From an uncultured Bacteroidales bacterium (GTDB lineage Bacteria; Bacteroidota; Bacteroidia; Bacteroidales; FEN-979), in NCBI GenBank assembly GCA_903945175.1, contig CAJAUM010000083.1, positions 1 to 39,914 of the forward strand: a stretch of DNA of 39,914 nt. The letters are read 5' to 3'. Positions within the stretch are counted from its first letter, which is position 1, and the number at the start of each line of letters is the position of its first letter. The notes beneath the pieces were generated by a model that was given only the letters and a program-made list of their open reading frames with translations, did not search any database and was not told the DNA's origin. Below are positions 8,199-15,927 of the stretch, one piece after another. The position numbers and the translations under genes were made by a program.

Positions 8199-9218
8199 AT
8201 GAAAGAGCACAGGTTATTCCACTCAATCGTTATTATTACTGTTGTTTTTTTATTATTTCTTCCGGGGTGTTCTAAAAAAACTGAAGAGCCAACCCCTGTT
8301 GAACCTGTCATTCCGGTATTGACCACGGCATCGGTAACAGATATCAGCCAAACCGCTGCGACTTGTGGCGGGACCATCACCTCCGATGGAGGGGCTGCGG
8401 TTCAGGGCCGCGGAATTCACCTGAGCTGGACACAGGGCTTTGAGAAGCATGAAATTATTACTGCTGGCGGAACCGGAACGGGCACATTTGAGTGTCAGAT
8501 TGCGGACCTTACTCCAGATAAGTTGTATTATGTCAGGGCCTTTGCCACCAACAGCAAAGGGACAGCTTATGGCAATACCCAATCGTTTACCACACTCAAA
8601 ATCTTAATTGATTCAGTGGCCGATATCGACGGCAATATTTACCATGTTGTTCCGATTGGAAATCAATCGTGGTTGCGTGAAAACCTCCGTGTCAGGAAAT
8701 ACCGCAATGGCGATGCAATTCCAAATGTACTTGGCGATAATCAGTGGAAAGCCCTTACGACAGGCGCTTTTTGTACTTATGAAAATCTTGCGGTCAATGG
8801 CGCTACCTATGGGAATCTTTATAACTGGCATACACTGAATGATGCCCGTGGACTTTGCCCGACAGGTTGGCATGTTCCTTCTAGAGACGAATGGGCCGAA
8901 TTGGGTAATTTTCTTGGAGGAGAGGCCATGGCGGGGGGCGTACTTAAATCAAAAGGAACCATCGAAGCGGGTACCGGGCTTTGGTTTGCGCCCAACACCG
9001 GAGCAACAGATTCCATCGGATTCACAGGTCTCCCAGGAGGATACAGGATTTTTTACGGCACCTATTATTCCATCTCAAATGTTGCGTTTTTCTGGTCCTC
9101 ATCCGATACGACGACTGTCAACGCATGGAACTATGCACTGGACGCCAACAATGAGGAGCTGACACGCAACTTTAACCTCAAGACCCACGGATTCTCGATC
9201 CGCTGCATTAAAGATTGA
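8199..9218 (+). CDS. FISUMP-domain lipoprotein
   Basis: This 339-residue lipoprotein begins with a signal peptide ending in the lipobox LPGC (C24), followed by a Pro/Glu-rich spacer. Residues about 38-135 look like a fibronectin-III-type domain (TAATCGGTITSDGG, then TPDKLYYVRAFATNSKGTAY). The C-terminal 200 residues form a FISUMP domain (Fibrobacter succinogenes major paralogous domain): DIDGNIYHVVPIGNQSWLREN, LYNWHTLNDARGLCPTGWHVP, FWSSS and GFSIRCIKD are typical. The domain is common in surface lipoproteins of Bacteroidota and Fibrobacteres, with no proven biochemical function; attachment to polysaccharide is a frequent guess. The frame is open further upstream, but ATG 8199 gives the signal peptide and avoids overlap with the divergent tricorn gene. 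It converges on the TonB receptor gene with a 20-base gap and no clear terminator. Confidence 0.88.
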   Translation: MKEHRLFHSIVIITVVFLLFLPGCSKKTEEPTPVEPVIPVLTTASVTDISQTAATCGGTITSDGGAAVQGRGIHLSWTQGFEKHEIITAGGTGTGTFECQIADLTPDKLYYVRAFATNSKGTAYGNTQSFTTLKILIDSVADIDGNIYHVVPIGNQSWLRENLRVRKYRNGDAIPNVLGDNQWKALTTGAFCTYENLAVNGATYGNLYNWHTLNDARGLCPTGWHVPSRDEWAELGNFLGGEAMAGGVLKSKGTIEAGTGLWFAPNTGATDSIGFTGLPGGYRIFYGTYYSISNVAFFWSSSDTTTVNAWNYALDANNEELTRNFNLKTHGFSIRCIKD

Positions 9219-9238
9219 GTGCGCCATGCGTCACCTTT

Positions 9239-11596
9239 TTAAAACTCAATCTTATAACTGACAAACGGCAGTATTCCCATCCCCTTTACCGGTTCAACAG
9301 ACTGGTTGAAATCGTTGTACACATAACCCAGATCGGGCTTTTGGTTTAGCAGATTCTTGAGCTGAATGGCCCAGATGCCCGAATACTTCTTATGGTTGGT
9401 GCGATAGGTGATGGTAAGATCGAGGTAGTAAAAGTCGGGCAGTTTCACCGAGTAGGCGCGTGAATCATCCGAAACCTCCCGGTGCTGCAGTTTCGATTGT
9501 TCCAGGTCGATCGGAACATAATATTCACCCCCGGTAAGGGAGGCCTTCAGGTTGACCCCGAGGATGTTTTTCTTACGGATAGTCCACTCCTTGCCGCCCA
9601 GGAGGTTGACAACGTAGTTTGCGTTGAATTTTGTGTTTCGCTCAATCCCGTCGCCACCCTTGTACTTTGAATCAAACAGGGAGACCGTCACCAGGTAGTA
9701 ATACTGGCGCGTGAGAAACTTTTCGAAGGTAATGTCAATCCCGGCATTCCGCCCTGTCCCTTCATTGCTGAGGGTGTCATTGTAAAATCCACCGCTGCTG
9801 TTGATCAGCGAGTAATAGCTCCCGGGCATCACAGGTATATCGTACAAATATTGGTAATATCCCTCCAGTTTCAGGCGCAGTTCAGGCCTGATCATGTAAT
9901 CATACCCGAGGACAAAATGGCGCGACCTGCTGAAATTCAGTTTCTTGTTGGGCTGAACATTTTCTTCGGGGGTAATCTGAATACCTGCGAGGTATACCCC
10001 GACATCCTCGGTTTGCGCGTGGCTTCCATACCCGAGGCTGAATGCATGTTTCGGGGCTGCCTGCCATCGCAGGGCAATCCTTGGTTCAATGGCATAGTGT
10101 CGGTTCAGCAGGAAATACTGGAAATGAAGCCCGGCGTTGATCGCGAATTTGCTTGTGAAGTCGATTTTCGATTCGCTGAAGGCCTGGATCAGGTCGGTAT
10201 TGCCATTTCCGTTGTAGACCTCGGAAAAAATCCCGGTAAAGGGATTTACCGAATGAATATCGTTGTTGAAGAATAACCGGGTATAGGTAAATCCGCTCCG
10301 GCTGGTGTGTTTCGCCCCAAATTTATGGTTGAGTACGATCCCTGCCGTAAACCGGTAATTCTCCTGCTTCACACTATCCTGCGGCATGAGGCTGTAAGCA
10401 GGTGAGAGCAAACTGTTTTCATAATGGATGCTGTTGTATGTGCCAGATATGTATGATCTTACATAGGTTTGACGTGATAAGGGGATATGGTGGATCAGGG
10501 CGATGGCCCCCATGTTGTTGTTCAGGAGGGATTGTGTCCTGTCCTCCAGGGTTTTCCATTGTGATGAATCCTGTTCAGGAATGTATTTTGACCTTGAAAT
10601 GCCCCCGATACCGACAATGGAGAAGGTCCCTGCTTTTTTTGTGGGCAGGTTGATTTTAAAGGAAAGATCCTGGTAGGAGGGAATTTTATTCTTCATTCCC
10701 GGATCGATGTATTGCAGAAAAGCAAGGATGGAGTAGCGGTAGTTGAAAAGGTAGGAGGCCTGGCTTTTCCTGCTGAAGGGTCCTTCGGCCGAAAGGTCGA
10801 GCCCCTGGATGCCAACCTGGAATGCGAATTCGTGTTTTGAACTGTTCCCATTGCGGAAACGCATGTCAAAAACCCCGGAAAGCGCATTGCCATATTCTGA
10901 CGGGAAAGCGGCTGTATAAAAGTCGGAGTTACTGAGGACCTGGCTGCTGAACATCGTAATGCCCCCCCCCGAGGTGCCCACATAGGCAAAATGATTCGGA
11001 TTTGGGATATCGATGCCGTCTACCCGCCAAAGCAGACCTTTGGGTGAGTTTCCCCGGATCACGATTTCATTGGAATTGACATCGGCACTGGATGCTACCC
11101 CTGCAAAGTTCGAAACAGCCCGCATGGGATCATCGGCGGAACCGGCGTAACGGCGGCTCTCTTCCACCGAAAACGACCGGGCGCTGACCATGGCCATGCT
11201 GTTAATGGCCCGATCCTTTTCAATGGTGGCCTTGATTTCGACCTCTTTTGCCTGGAGTACCTCTTCTTCAAGTTCAATGGAAAGGAATACCTCTTTCCCG
11301 CTGCTGACAAGGATTTCGGGTTTCACCACCGGTTTGTACCCAATATAACTTACCTGGATTGATTTACGGCCAACAGGGACCTTGTCCAGGATGAAATTTC
11401 CGTTTACATCGGTTGTGGTGCCGATCAGAGGCTGGGAGTTCAGGAGGATCACATTGGCGCCGGGAAGTCCTGTTTTGGAGTCGGCGTCAAATACTTTTCC
11501 TCGGATGGTCTGGGTGGGAGTCTGGGCCTGCAGGATCGTTGATGCCGTTAAATACAGGATCACCATGATGGTGGTTAATTTCATCAGTTGTTTCAT
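9239..11596 (-). CDS. TonB-dependent receptor with CarboxypepD-reg-like domain
   Basis: The 785-residue outer membrane protein has a signal peptide (about 1-24, LQAQ), a carboxypeptidase-regulatory-like domain (about 29-110: IRGKVFDADSKTGLPGANV, then NGNFILDKVPVG), a plug domain (about 125-250: SNEIVIRGNSPKGLLWRVDG) and a C-terminal 22-strand-type barrel ending FVSYKIEF, with the terminal aromatic Phe of outer membrane barrels. Such receptors import large or scarce substrates using TonB energy. No SusD partner is adjacent, so this is not a standard polysaccharide utilisation pair, and the substrate is unknown. It lies downstream of the sigma/FecR/STN operon on the same strand but is separated from it by 220 bases filled with 7- and 8-bp tandem repeats. 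No TAnnTTTG box is visible in the last 60 bases before the ATG. Confidence 0.92.
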   Translation of the reverse strand: MKQLMKLTTIMVILYLTASTILQAQTPTQTIRGKVFDADSKTGLPGANVILLNSQPLIGTTTDVNGNFILDKVPVGRKSIQVSYIGYKPVVKPEILVSSGKEVFLSIELEEEVLQAKEVEIKATIEKDRAINSMAMVSARSFSVEESRRYAGSADDPMRAVSNFAGVASSADVNSNEIVIRGNSPKGLLWRVDGIDIPNPNHFAYVGTSGGGITMFSSQVLSNSDFYTAAFPSEYGNALSGVFDMRFRNGNSSKHEFAFQVGIQGLDLSAEGPFSRKSQASYLFNYRYSILAFLQYIDPGMKNKIPSYQDLSFKINLPTKKAGTFSIVGIGGISRSKYIPEQDSSQWKTLEDRTQSLLNNNMGAIALIHHIPLSRQTYVRSYISGTYNSIHYENSLLSPAYSLMPQDSVKQENYRFTAGIVLNHKFGAKHTSRSGFTYTRLFFNNDIHSVNPFTGIFSEVYNGNGNTDLIQAFSESKIDFTSKFAINAGLHFQYFLLNRHYAIEPRIALRWQAAPKHAFSLGYGSHAQTEDVGVYLAGIQITPEENVQPNKKLNFSRSRHFVLGYDYMIRPELRLKLEGYYQYLYDIPVMPGSYYSLINSSGGFYNDTLSNEGTGRNAGIDITFEKFLTRQYYYLVTVSLFDSKYKGGDGIERNTKFNANYVVNLLGGKEWTIRKKNILGVNLKASLTGGEYYVPIDLEQSKLQHREVSDDSRAYSVKLPDFYYLDLTITYRTNHKKYSGIWAIQLKNLLNQKPDLGYVYNDFNQSVEPVKGMGILPFVSYKIEF

Positions 11597-11666
11597 TGGT
11601 TTTTGAATTGGTTTTAACTAATGACAACTATAAACGGGAGAACCCCTATTGGGGGAGGGAAAAAAT

Positions 11667-11722
11667 ACCAATTACCAATTACCAATTACCAATGACCAAT
11701 GACCAATGACCAATGACCAATG
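11667..11722. repeat. heptamer tandem array (8 units)
   Basis: Three copies of ACCAATT are followed directly by five copies of ACCAATG. Rotated, the unit is CAAT(T/G)AC, sharing the T(T/G)AC core with the other arrays of this window. The array lies between the TonB receptor start and the octamer array. Confidence 0.95.
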
Positions 11723-11740
11723 ACGAGTAGCCTTTTTTCA

Positions 11741-11804
11741 CCCTGTTACCCTGTTACCCTGTTACCCTGTTACCCTGTTACCCTGTTACCCTGTTACCTT
11801 GTCA
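11741..11804. repeat. octamer tandem array (8 units)
   Basis: Seven perfect copies of CCCTGTTA and one CCTTGTCA, then a degenerate unit. On the strand of the STN/repeat gene the unit reads GGTAACAG. The array starts 13 bases after that gene's stop codon. Confidence 0.95.
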
Positions 11805-11816
11805 CCTCTTCACTTT

Positions 11817-13658
11817 CTACAGCCTGATCCCTACCACTCCGCCGATCCACATCTGAATGGAGGCATTGGCGGTGGAGGAGAAGTAAAAATCGTAGGTTGA
11901 CAGTCCGCGCGGGGTTGCGCTGGGCTGGCCTTTGGAGAAAAGAAAGAAATTGTAGGCCGGCCCGCCGAAGATGGCGAAGTGTTTGGCAAACCGGTATTCC
12001 AAAGCAGGATTGAATTTGATCAGCAACCCGCGATAAACAGTATCTGTTGGATGATAAACCAATCCCGCTGAAGCATCCATGCTCATCGACAGTTTTTTCT
12101 TCAGGGTGAAGATCGTCCCGATGCCGTAGGATCCATGGAGCTTGTAATTGCTGCCAATCCCAAATTGTACGAAGTTGTAAAATGTTTTTGTGCCAGATTT
12201 AAAACCAACATTTCCATAAAAGATCTCGTTCCCCGAGAGTTCAATGTGGTGGTAGCCATCTTGAACATAACTGAAAAGTCCGACAGGAACGCCCAGTTCA
12301 ACCGTATTGGAGATATTGATCAATCCAATCTGCAGTCCATGAACAATGGTGGCATAATTTACAAAACCTGCTATCTGCAAACCATTGTTTTGCCTTCGCG
12401 CAATATTGATCAGCCCGGCCACCTGGACCCCATCCATGTTGCGCCCATAATTCACCAGCCCGGCAATCTGCACCTGTTTTACATCCTGGACCGAAAGATT
12501 CAGCAATCCCGAAATTTGCCAGCCATCGCAATGTTGGGTGACAATGTTGGTCAGTCCGGCGATCTGCACTCCCTTGATCCTTCCGGTCACAATGTTGGCA
12601 CAGCCGGTCACCTGAACCCCGCTGATCGTATCAGGAACATAGTTGAAAAGCCCGCCGATTTGAACGCCATCGAATTTTCCAAGGTCAAAGTTAAAGGCTC
12701 CTCCGATCTGCCAACCGCTTGCCTGTCCGCCAACGATGTTGCCCAGTCCGCCGATCTGCACCCCGCTGATCCTGTTCCTGGTGATGTTTAGCAGTCCACC
12801 GACCTCAACCCCTTTCAATCCGCCGGTATATCCTGCCAGCAGGTTAAGGGAGAATCTGTTGGTGATGGAACCCGTGACTTTCCAGTTGGTCCCGATGTAT
12901 GGAATGACGGAAGCCTGGAAAGTGCGGGAGGTCCTGACTTCAAGGTTTTGGGCATTGACCATTGATTCGCGCGGCACAAGCCAGCTTACAATTCCCAGGC
13001 TGTCGGTGCCGCTGATCTTAAGTGATCCGGGAAGCGCATTCATTCGTGCAAGCGGGACTGACAGTGGACGGAGCATCACATCCGCGCGGCAGTCGGACGA
13101 CTGCCTGATAAAAATGACCGTATCGCCATACCCGGATTTGCAAAAAGAGAGGCTTCTTATTTTTTTACCTGACGGGAGGATGATTTTATAGCTGCCATCT
13201 CCTGAAGTGATGGCCGAATACCTGTTTTCGACTTCATACACGGTGGCATTCACCAGGGGTCTGCGATCAGAGGCATCCCGGATGGTCCCCGATAACCGGA
13301 TACTGGGAAAGGCCTGCTTTTCACGCGCCTGTGGCCCGTTACGCACCAGGATCACATGGTTTCCCACCTCCTTTGAACGGACATCTTTACCCAGTATCTC
13401 CCTGAGGAGGGAGTTCACCGGCGTGTTGTTGGCTTTGACCCTTACCTGCCGCTTGCCGGGAATCAGGTTTGCATCGTAGGAAAACCTGAAATCAGCGGCC
13501 TTGCCGATCTCGATGAGCGCCCCCTCCAGACTGCAGGAGGGGATATCGAGGGATACCTTCCGCGAAAGATAGGTTGCCTGCGCCATGAGCGTGTTTCCTG
13601 ACAGGGTGAACAGCAGGAAGATGCTCCAGGTGTTAATTATTCTCTTTGCTGCACCCAT
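11817..13658 (-). CDS. STN-domain protein with LA_2272-like surface repeats
   Basis: The 613-residue protein has a signal peptide (about 1-27, LMAQA), an STN (secretin/TonB short N-terminal) domain (about 32-107: LDIPSCSLEGALIEIGKAAD, VNSLLREILGKDV), and a carboxypeptidase-regulatory-like domain (about 121-205). About eleven imperfect 15-16-residue repeats of the form G(V/L/W)Q(I/V)(G/A)GLxN follow from residue 283 to about 455, like the LA_2272 family of surface repeats. A C-terminal region of about 150 residues with alternating beta character remains. STN domains of FecA-type receptors touch FecR to signal substrate binding. Here the STN domain is followed not by a TonB plug and barrel but by the repeats. 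The gene overlaps fecR by 26 bases, so it belongs to the sigma-FecR operon and could be its sensor. Role inferred. Confidence 0.72.
   Translation of the reverse strand: MGAAKRIINTWSIFLLFTLSGNTLMAQATYLSRKVSLDIPSCSLEGALIEIGKAADFRFSYDANLIPGKRQVRVKANNTPVNSLLREILGKDVRSKEVGNHVILVRNGPQAREKQAFPSIRLSGTIRDASDRRPLVNATVYEVENRYSAITSGDGSYKIILPSGKKIRSLSFCKSGYGDTVIFIRQSSDCRADVMLRPLSVPLARMNALPGSLKISGTDSLGIVSWLVPRESMVNAQNLEVRTSRTFQASVIPYIGTNWKVTGSITNRFSLNLLAGYTGGLKGVEVGGLLNITRNRISGVQIGGLGNIVGGQASGWQIGGAFNFDLGKFDGVQIGGLFNYVPDTISGVQVTGCANIVTGRIKGVQIAGLTNIVTQHCDGWQISGLLNLSVQDVKQVQIAGLVNYGRNMDGVQVAGLINIARRQNNGLQIAGFVNYATIVHGLQIGLINISNTVELGVPVGLFSYVQDGYHHIELSGNEIFYGNVGFKSGTKTFYNFVQFGIGSNYKLHGSYGIGTIFTLKKKLSMSMDASAGLVYHPTDTVYRGLLIKFNPALEYRFAKHFAIFGGPAYNFFLFSKGQPSATPRGLSTYDFYFSSTANASIQMWIGGVVGIRL
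12300..12812 (-). repeat. coding repeat region, GxQIxGLxN units
   Basis: About eleven degenerate units, mostly 48 bases (16 residues) and some 45, encode the repeat domain of the STN protein. The units differ at the DNA level, so the array is old. This contrasts with the nearly perfect intergenic arrays nearby. Confidence 0.75.
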
Positions 13659-14718
13659 GGCCGGTTAAATGATAGTTTTGTCCGGAGCCTTCAAGTTTCA
13701 GCCCGAATGATTCAGCAATGACCGATATCATCCTGATGGCCGGTTCATTCGCAAACGAGGCGTTAAGCCTGCAGTTCAGGATGGCCGGATCGCTGACAGT
13801 GATTTTAACAGGATAATGTTTTTCAATGATGCTGATTACATCTGAAAGAGCAGTGCCCCGAAAGTTGAGGCTGCGATTGGCCCAAAAAGTGGCATCGGGG
13901 AGGGTTGTCCCGGTACGGACAGGTCCGGCGGACGTGGCATTCCAGATCCCGGTCTCTCCTGATGCAAGGATCAAGGAGACGGTATCATGAGATTCGCGCT
14001 GAACATTGTACAGCATAACCCGGCCTTCGGTGACCCTGACCTCAATGAACCTGACAGGATCTCCCCACTTTGATTGTTTTGTAACACTTACCGGTTGGAC
14101 ACGAACGCTGAAGGTGGTTCCAAGAACCCGGACGCCGGCCTCACCGCCGTTGACGGTGAAAGGATGGGCTGCATCGTGTTTCACTTCGAAAAAGCCTTCA
14201 CCGGTGAGCATCACCTCACGGTTGCCTTGATCAAATTGCAAAGGATAGGTCAGCCTTGAATTTTTATTGAGGGTTACTTTCGTGCCATCGGGCAGGGTGT
14301 CGCGAAGGACGGTCGTTCCGCTTGAGAGTTCAATCTCCTTGACCGGCAGGTTAATCAGTTTGAAAACAGCATAAATTCCAACCAATAAGATCAATACGGC
14401 TGCAACCCGCAGGAGGTAACGGAGGGGTTGCATCGTGATTATTTTTCCTTTGCCAGGTGCGGGATGCGACGATTCATCCCGTTCTATCCGCTCCGACAAC
14501 CTGGTCCAGGCAACCTCAACGTCGACAGCGACCGGGGCAGGTGATAGTTTACCGGTTTCCAGCCACAGCGATTCGAGCTGGTCGAGGCGCTGCCTGTTCC
14601 CGCTGTCTGCATCCAGCCATGTTTCGACCGAAGTGCGCAATTCATCATTCGCATTTCCGAGAAGGTACTGAAGCAGTAAATTTTCGTCGATATCCTGCGG
14701 TTTTTGATTCATGTTCAA
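13633..14718 (-). CDS. FecR-family anti-sigma factor
   Basis: The 361-residue protein has the layout of Bacteroidota FecR proteins: a cytoplasmic N-terminal sigma-binding part (LLLQYLLGNANDELRTSVE to about residue 80), one membrane helix (about 101-119), a periplasmic FecR domain (about 128-240: GTTVLRDTLPDGTKVTLNKN, LTGEGFFEVKHD) and a C-terminal DUF4974 domain (about 275-350: LSDVISIIEKHYPVKI). It holds the ECF sigma factor encoded upstream and releases it on a signal from an outer membrane STN-domain protein. It lies 107 bases downstream of the sigma gene, with an octamer array in between, and its 3' end overlaps the STN gene by 26 bases, which suggests translational coupling. The second Met (codon 3) is an equally possible start. 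Confidence 0.93.
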   Translation of the reverse strand: MNMNQKPQDIDENLLLQYLLGNANDELRTSVETWLDADSGNRQRLDQLESLWLETGKLSPAPVAVDVEVAWTRLSERIERDESSHPAPGKGKIITMQPLRYLLRVAAVLILLVGIYAVFKLINLPVKEIELSSGTTVLRDTLPDGTKVTLNKNSRLTYPLQFDQGNREVMLTGEGFFEVKHDAAHPFTVNGGEAGVRVLGTTFSVRVQPVSVTKQSKWGDPVRFIEVRVTEGRVMLYNVQRESHDTVSLILASGETGIWNATSAGPVRTGTTLPDATFWANRSLNFRGTALSDVISIIEKHYPVKITVSDPAILNCRLNASFANEPAIRMISVIAESFGLKLEGSGQNYHLTGHGCSKENN

Positions 14719-14772
14719 TTACTATGATGACAACCCTGAACCCCCATACCCCTATCTGAAAAAGTTAAATAT

Positions 14773-14822
14773 ATTCATCACTCCATTACTTCATTACCTT
14801 GTCACCTTGTCACCCTGTTACC
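14773..14822. repeat. octamer tandem array (about 6 units)
   Basis: Successive octamers are ATTCATCA, CTCCATTA, CTTCATTA, CCTTGTCA, CCTTGTCA and CCCTGTTA, ending three bases from the sigma-factor stop codon. On the sigma-gene strand the better units read GGTRACAR. The degenerate far end resembles the array at 34022, which also contains CTCCATTA. Confidence 0.8.
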
Positions 14823-14825
14823 TCC

Positions 14826-15401
14826 TTAAAAAATCTTCCAAAAAAACAGCGCCACCCAGGGCAAGTAATCCGATAGCTCTTCCCGAAGCGATTTCAGCGC
14901 TTTTCCCATCTGGTTTTCCACAGTTTTTACCGAAAGGCCCAACTTTTCCGCGATCTGACCATAGGTTAGTCCATCATACCTGCTCAGGATAAATACCTTG
15001 CGCCGTTCAACAGGCAAATGGTCGATCGCCTCCCTGATTTTCTGTTCCAACTCTGATACGATCATCTCATCCTCATTTGAACGCTGGGTTTCGCCCATCT
15101 CCCTTTCCCTGAAAGATTTATATTCTTCACGGATGTTGAGATGTTTGAGAACATTCATGCATCCGTTACGGACCGCCCTGAAAAGATAACTCCGCAGGGA
15201 TGTTTCGATGACGAGCGACTCACGACCGGTCCAGATCCTGAACATCATCTCCTGGACAACCTCTTCGGCCGCATCCGGATCCTTGAGAAAGCCATGGGCA
15301 TAGGAACACAAGGCACTGTAATGGGTTTTAAACATCACCTCAAAATCAGCCCTGGTCTTTATCTGTATCCGGTTTTCCGATAAGGTCGGGATCTCCGCCA
15401 T
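14826..15401 (-). CDS. ECF RNA polymerase sigma factor (Bacteroidota FecI-like)
   Basis: The 191-residue protein contains sigma-70 region 2 (about 20-85: FEVMFKTHYSALCSYAHGFL, EEVVQEMMFRIW, LRSYLFRAVRN) and region 4 (about 125-178: AIDHLPVERRKVFILSRYDG, YGQIAEKLGLSVKTVENQM). It directs RNA polymerase to a small regulon when released by the FecR protein encoded next. Regions 1 and 3 are absent, as expected for the ECF group. The gene is first in the operon sigma - fecR - STN/repeat protein. A TAGGTTTG box lies 20 bases upstream of the ATG. The target regulon may include the neighbouring TonB receptor, but no shared promoter motif could be shown. Confidence 0.95.
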   Translation of the reverse strand: MAEIPTLSENRIQIKTRADFEVMFKTHYSALCSYAHGFLKDPDAAEEVVQEMMFRIWTGRESLVIETSLRSYLFRAVRNGCMNVLKHLNIREEYKSFREREMGETQRSNEDEMIVSELEQKIREAIDHLPVERRKVFILSRYDGLTYGQIAEKLGLSVKTVENQMGKALKSLREELSDYLPWVALFFWKIF

Positions 15402-15420
15402 GTTCTTGATTCTTCCATTG

Positions 15421-15428
15421 CAAACCTA
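15421..15428 (-). promoter_or_regulatory. -7 promoter box of the sigma-FecR operon
   Basis: The minus strand has TAGGTTTG followed by CA, a TAnnTTTG match, 20 bases before the sigma-factor ATG. It lies in the divergent spacer shared with the OsmC gene. Confidence 0.45.
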
Positions 15429-15496
15429 CAAAATTGATTGCACAAATTCGCTCAAAAGAAGAAAGGGTCTTATTACCGGGATTCGCAATAAAATAG

Positions 15497-15504
15497 TAAC
15501 TTTG
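15497..15504 (+). promoter_or_regulatory. -7 promoter box of the OsmC operon
   Basis: TAACTTTG followed by CA is a canonical Bacteroidota -7 box 18 bases before the OsmC ATG at 15523. It supports that ATG over the earlier in-frame start near 15400. A clear -33 element is not visible. Confidence 0.6.
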
Positions 15505-15522
15505 CACCTCAAAACAAGCAAC

Positions 15523-15927
15523 ATGCCCATTGAAATTACCTTTGACGGAAATAAGAAAGTAAATGCCCTGATCGACGGTTTTACCGTTAAAACAGATCAG
15601 ACGCTGAAATCGGGCGGTGATAATTCGGCCCCCACACCCTTTAACTTATTCCTCGCCTCACTGGGTACCTGTGCAGGCATTTATGTCAAGAGTTTCTGTG
15701 ATCAGCGCGGGATCGACACGTCGGAAGTTCACATCCAGATGGATTATGACTACGATCCGATCCGGAAAATGATCGCCAAACTGATCATGCGTATTCATGT
15801 TCCTTTGGATTTTCCAGAACAATATGAAGCTGCCGTTATTAAAACTGCCTCCCTGTGCGCCGTAAAGCGCCATCTGAATGATAAAATCGAAAACGAAATC
15901 ACTATAATCCGAACGCATGAAAAATAA
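15523..15927 (+). CDS. OsmC/Ohr-family protein
   Basis: The 134-residue protein belongs to the OsmC family of cysteine-dependent peroxidases. The two family cysteines are present: C50 in FLASLGTCAGIY and C112 in ASLCAVKRHL. The length is typical. Many members reduce organic hydroperoxides; short YhfA-like members have unknown substrates, and this one resembles that group (DGFTVKTDQ, GGDNSAPTPFNLFLASLG). ATG 15523 is chosen because a TAACTTTG promoter box lies just upstream. The last 11 bases overlap the PLP-lyase gene, which indicates a shared transcript. A link with sulfur metabolism, for example handling sulfur intermediates or thiol oxidation products made by the lyase, is only an inference from this overlap. 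Confidence 0.9.
   Translation: MPIEITFDGNKKVNALIDGFTVKTDQTLKSGGDNSAPTPFNLFLASLGTCAGIYVKSFCDQRGIDTSEVHIQMDYDYDPIRKMIAKLIMRIHVPLDFPEQYEAAVIKTASLCAVKRHLNDKIENEITIIRTHEK

Noticed and set aside
9219-9238. A single GCGTCACC octamer-like match as a further array
   Set aside because: Only one unit is present, so it may be chance.
12135-12791. A 218-codon plus-strand frame with repeated HLDP-like segments
   Set aside because: Its repetition mirrors the GxQIxGLxN repeats of the real minus-strand gene; it has no promoter or family match.
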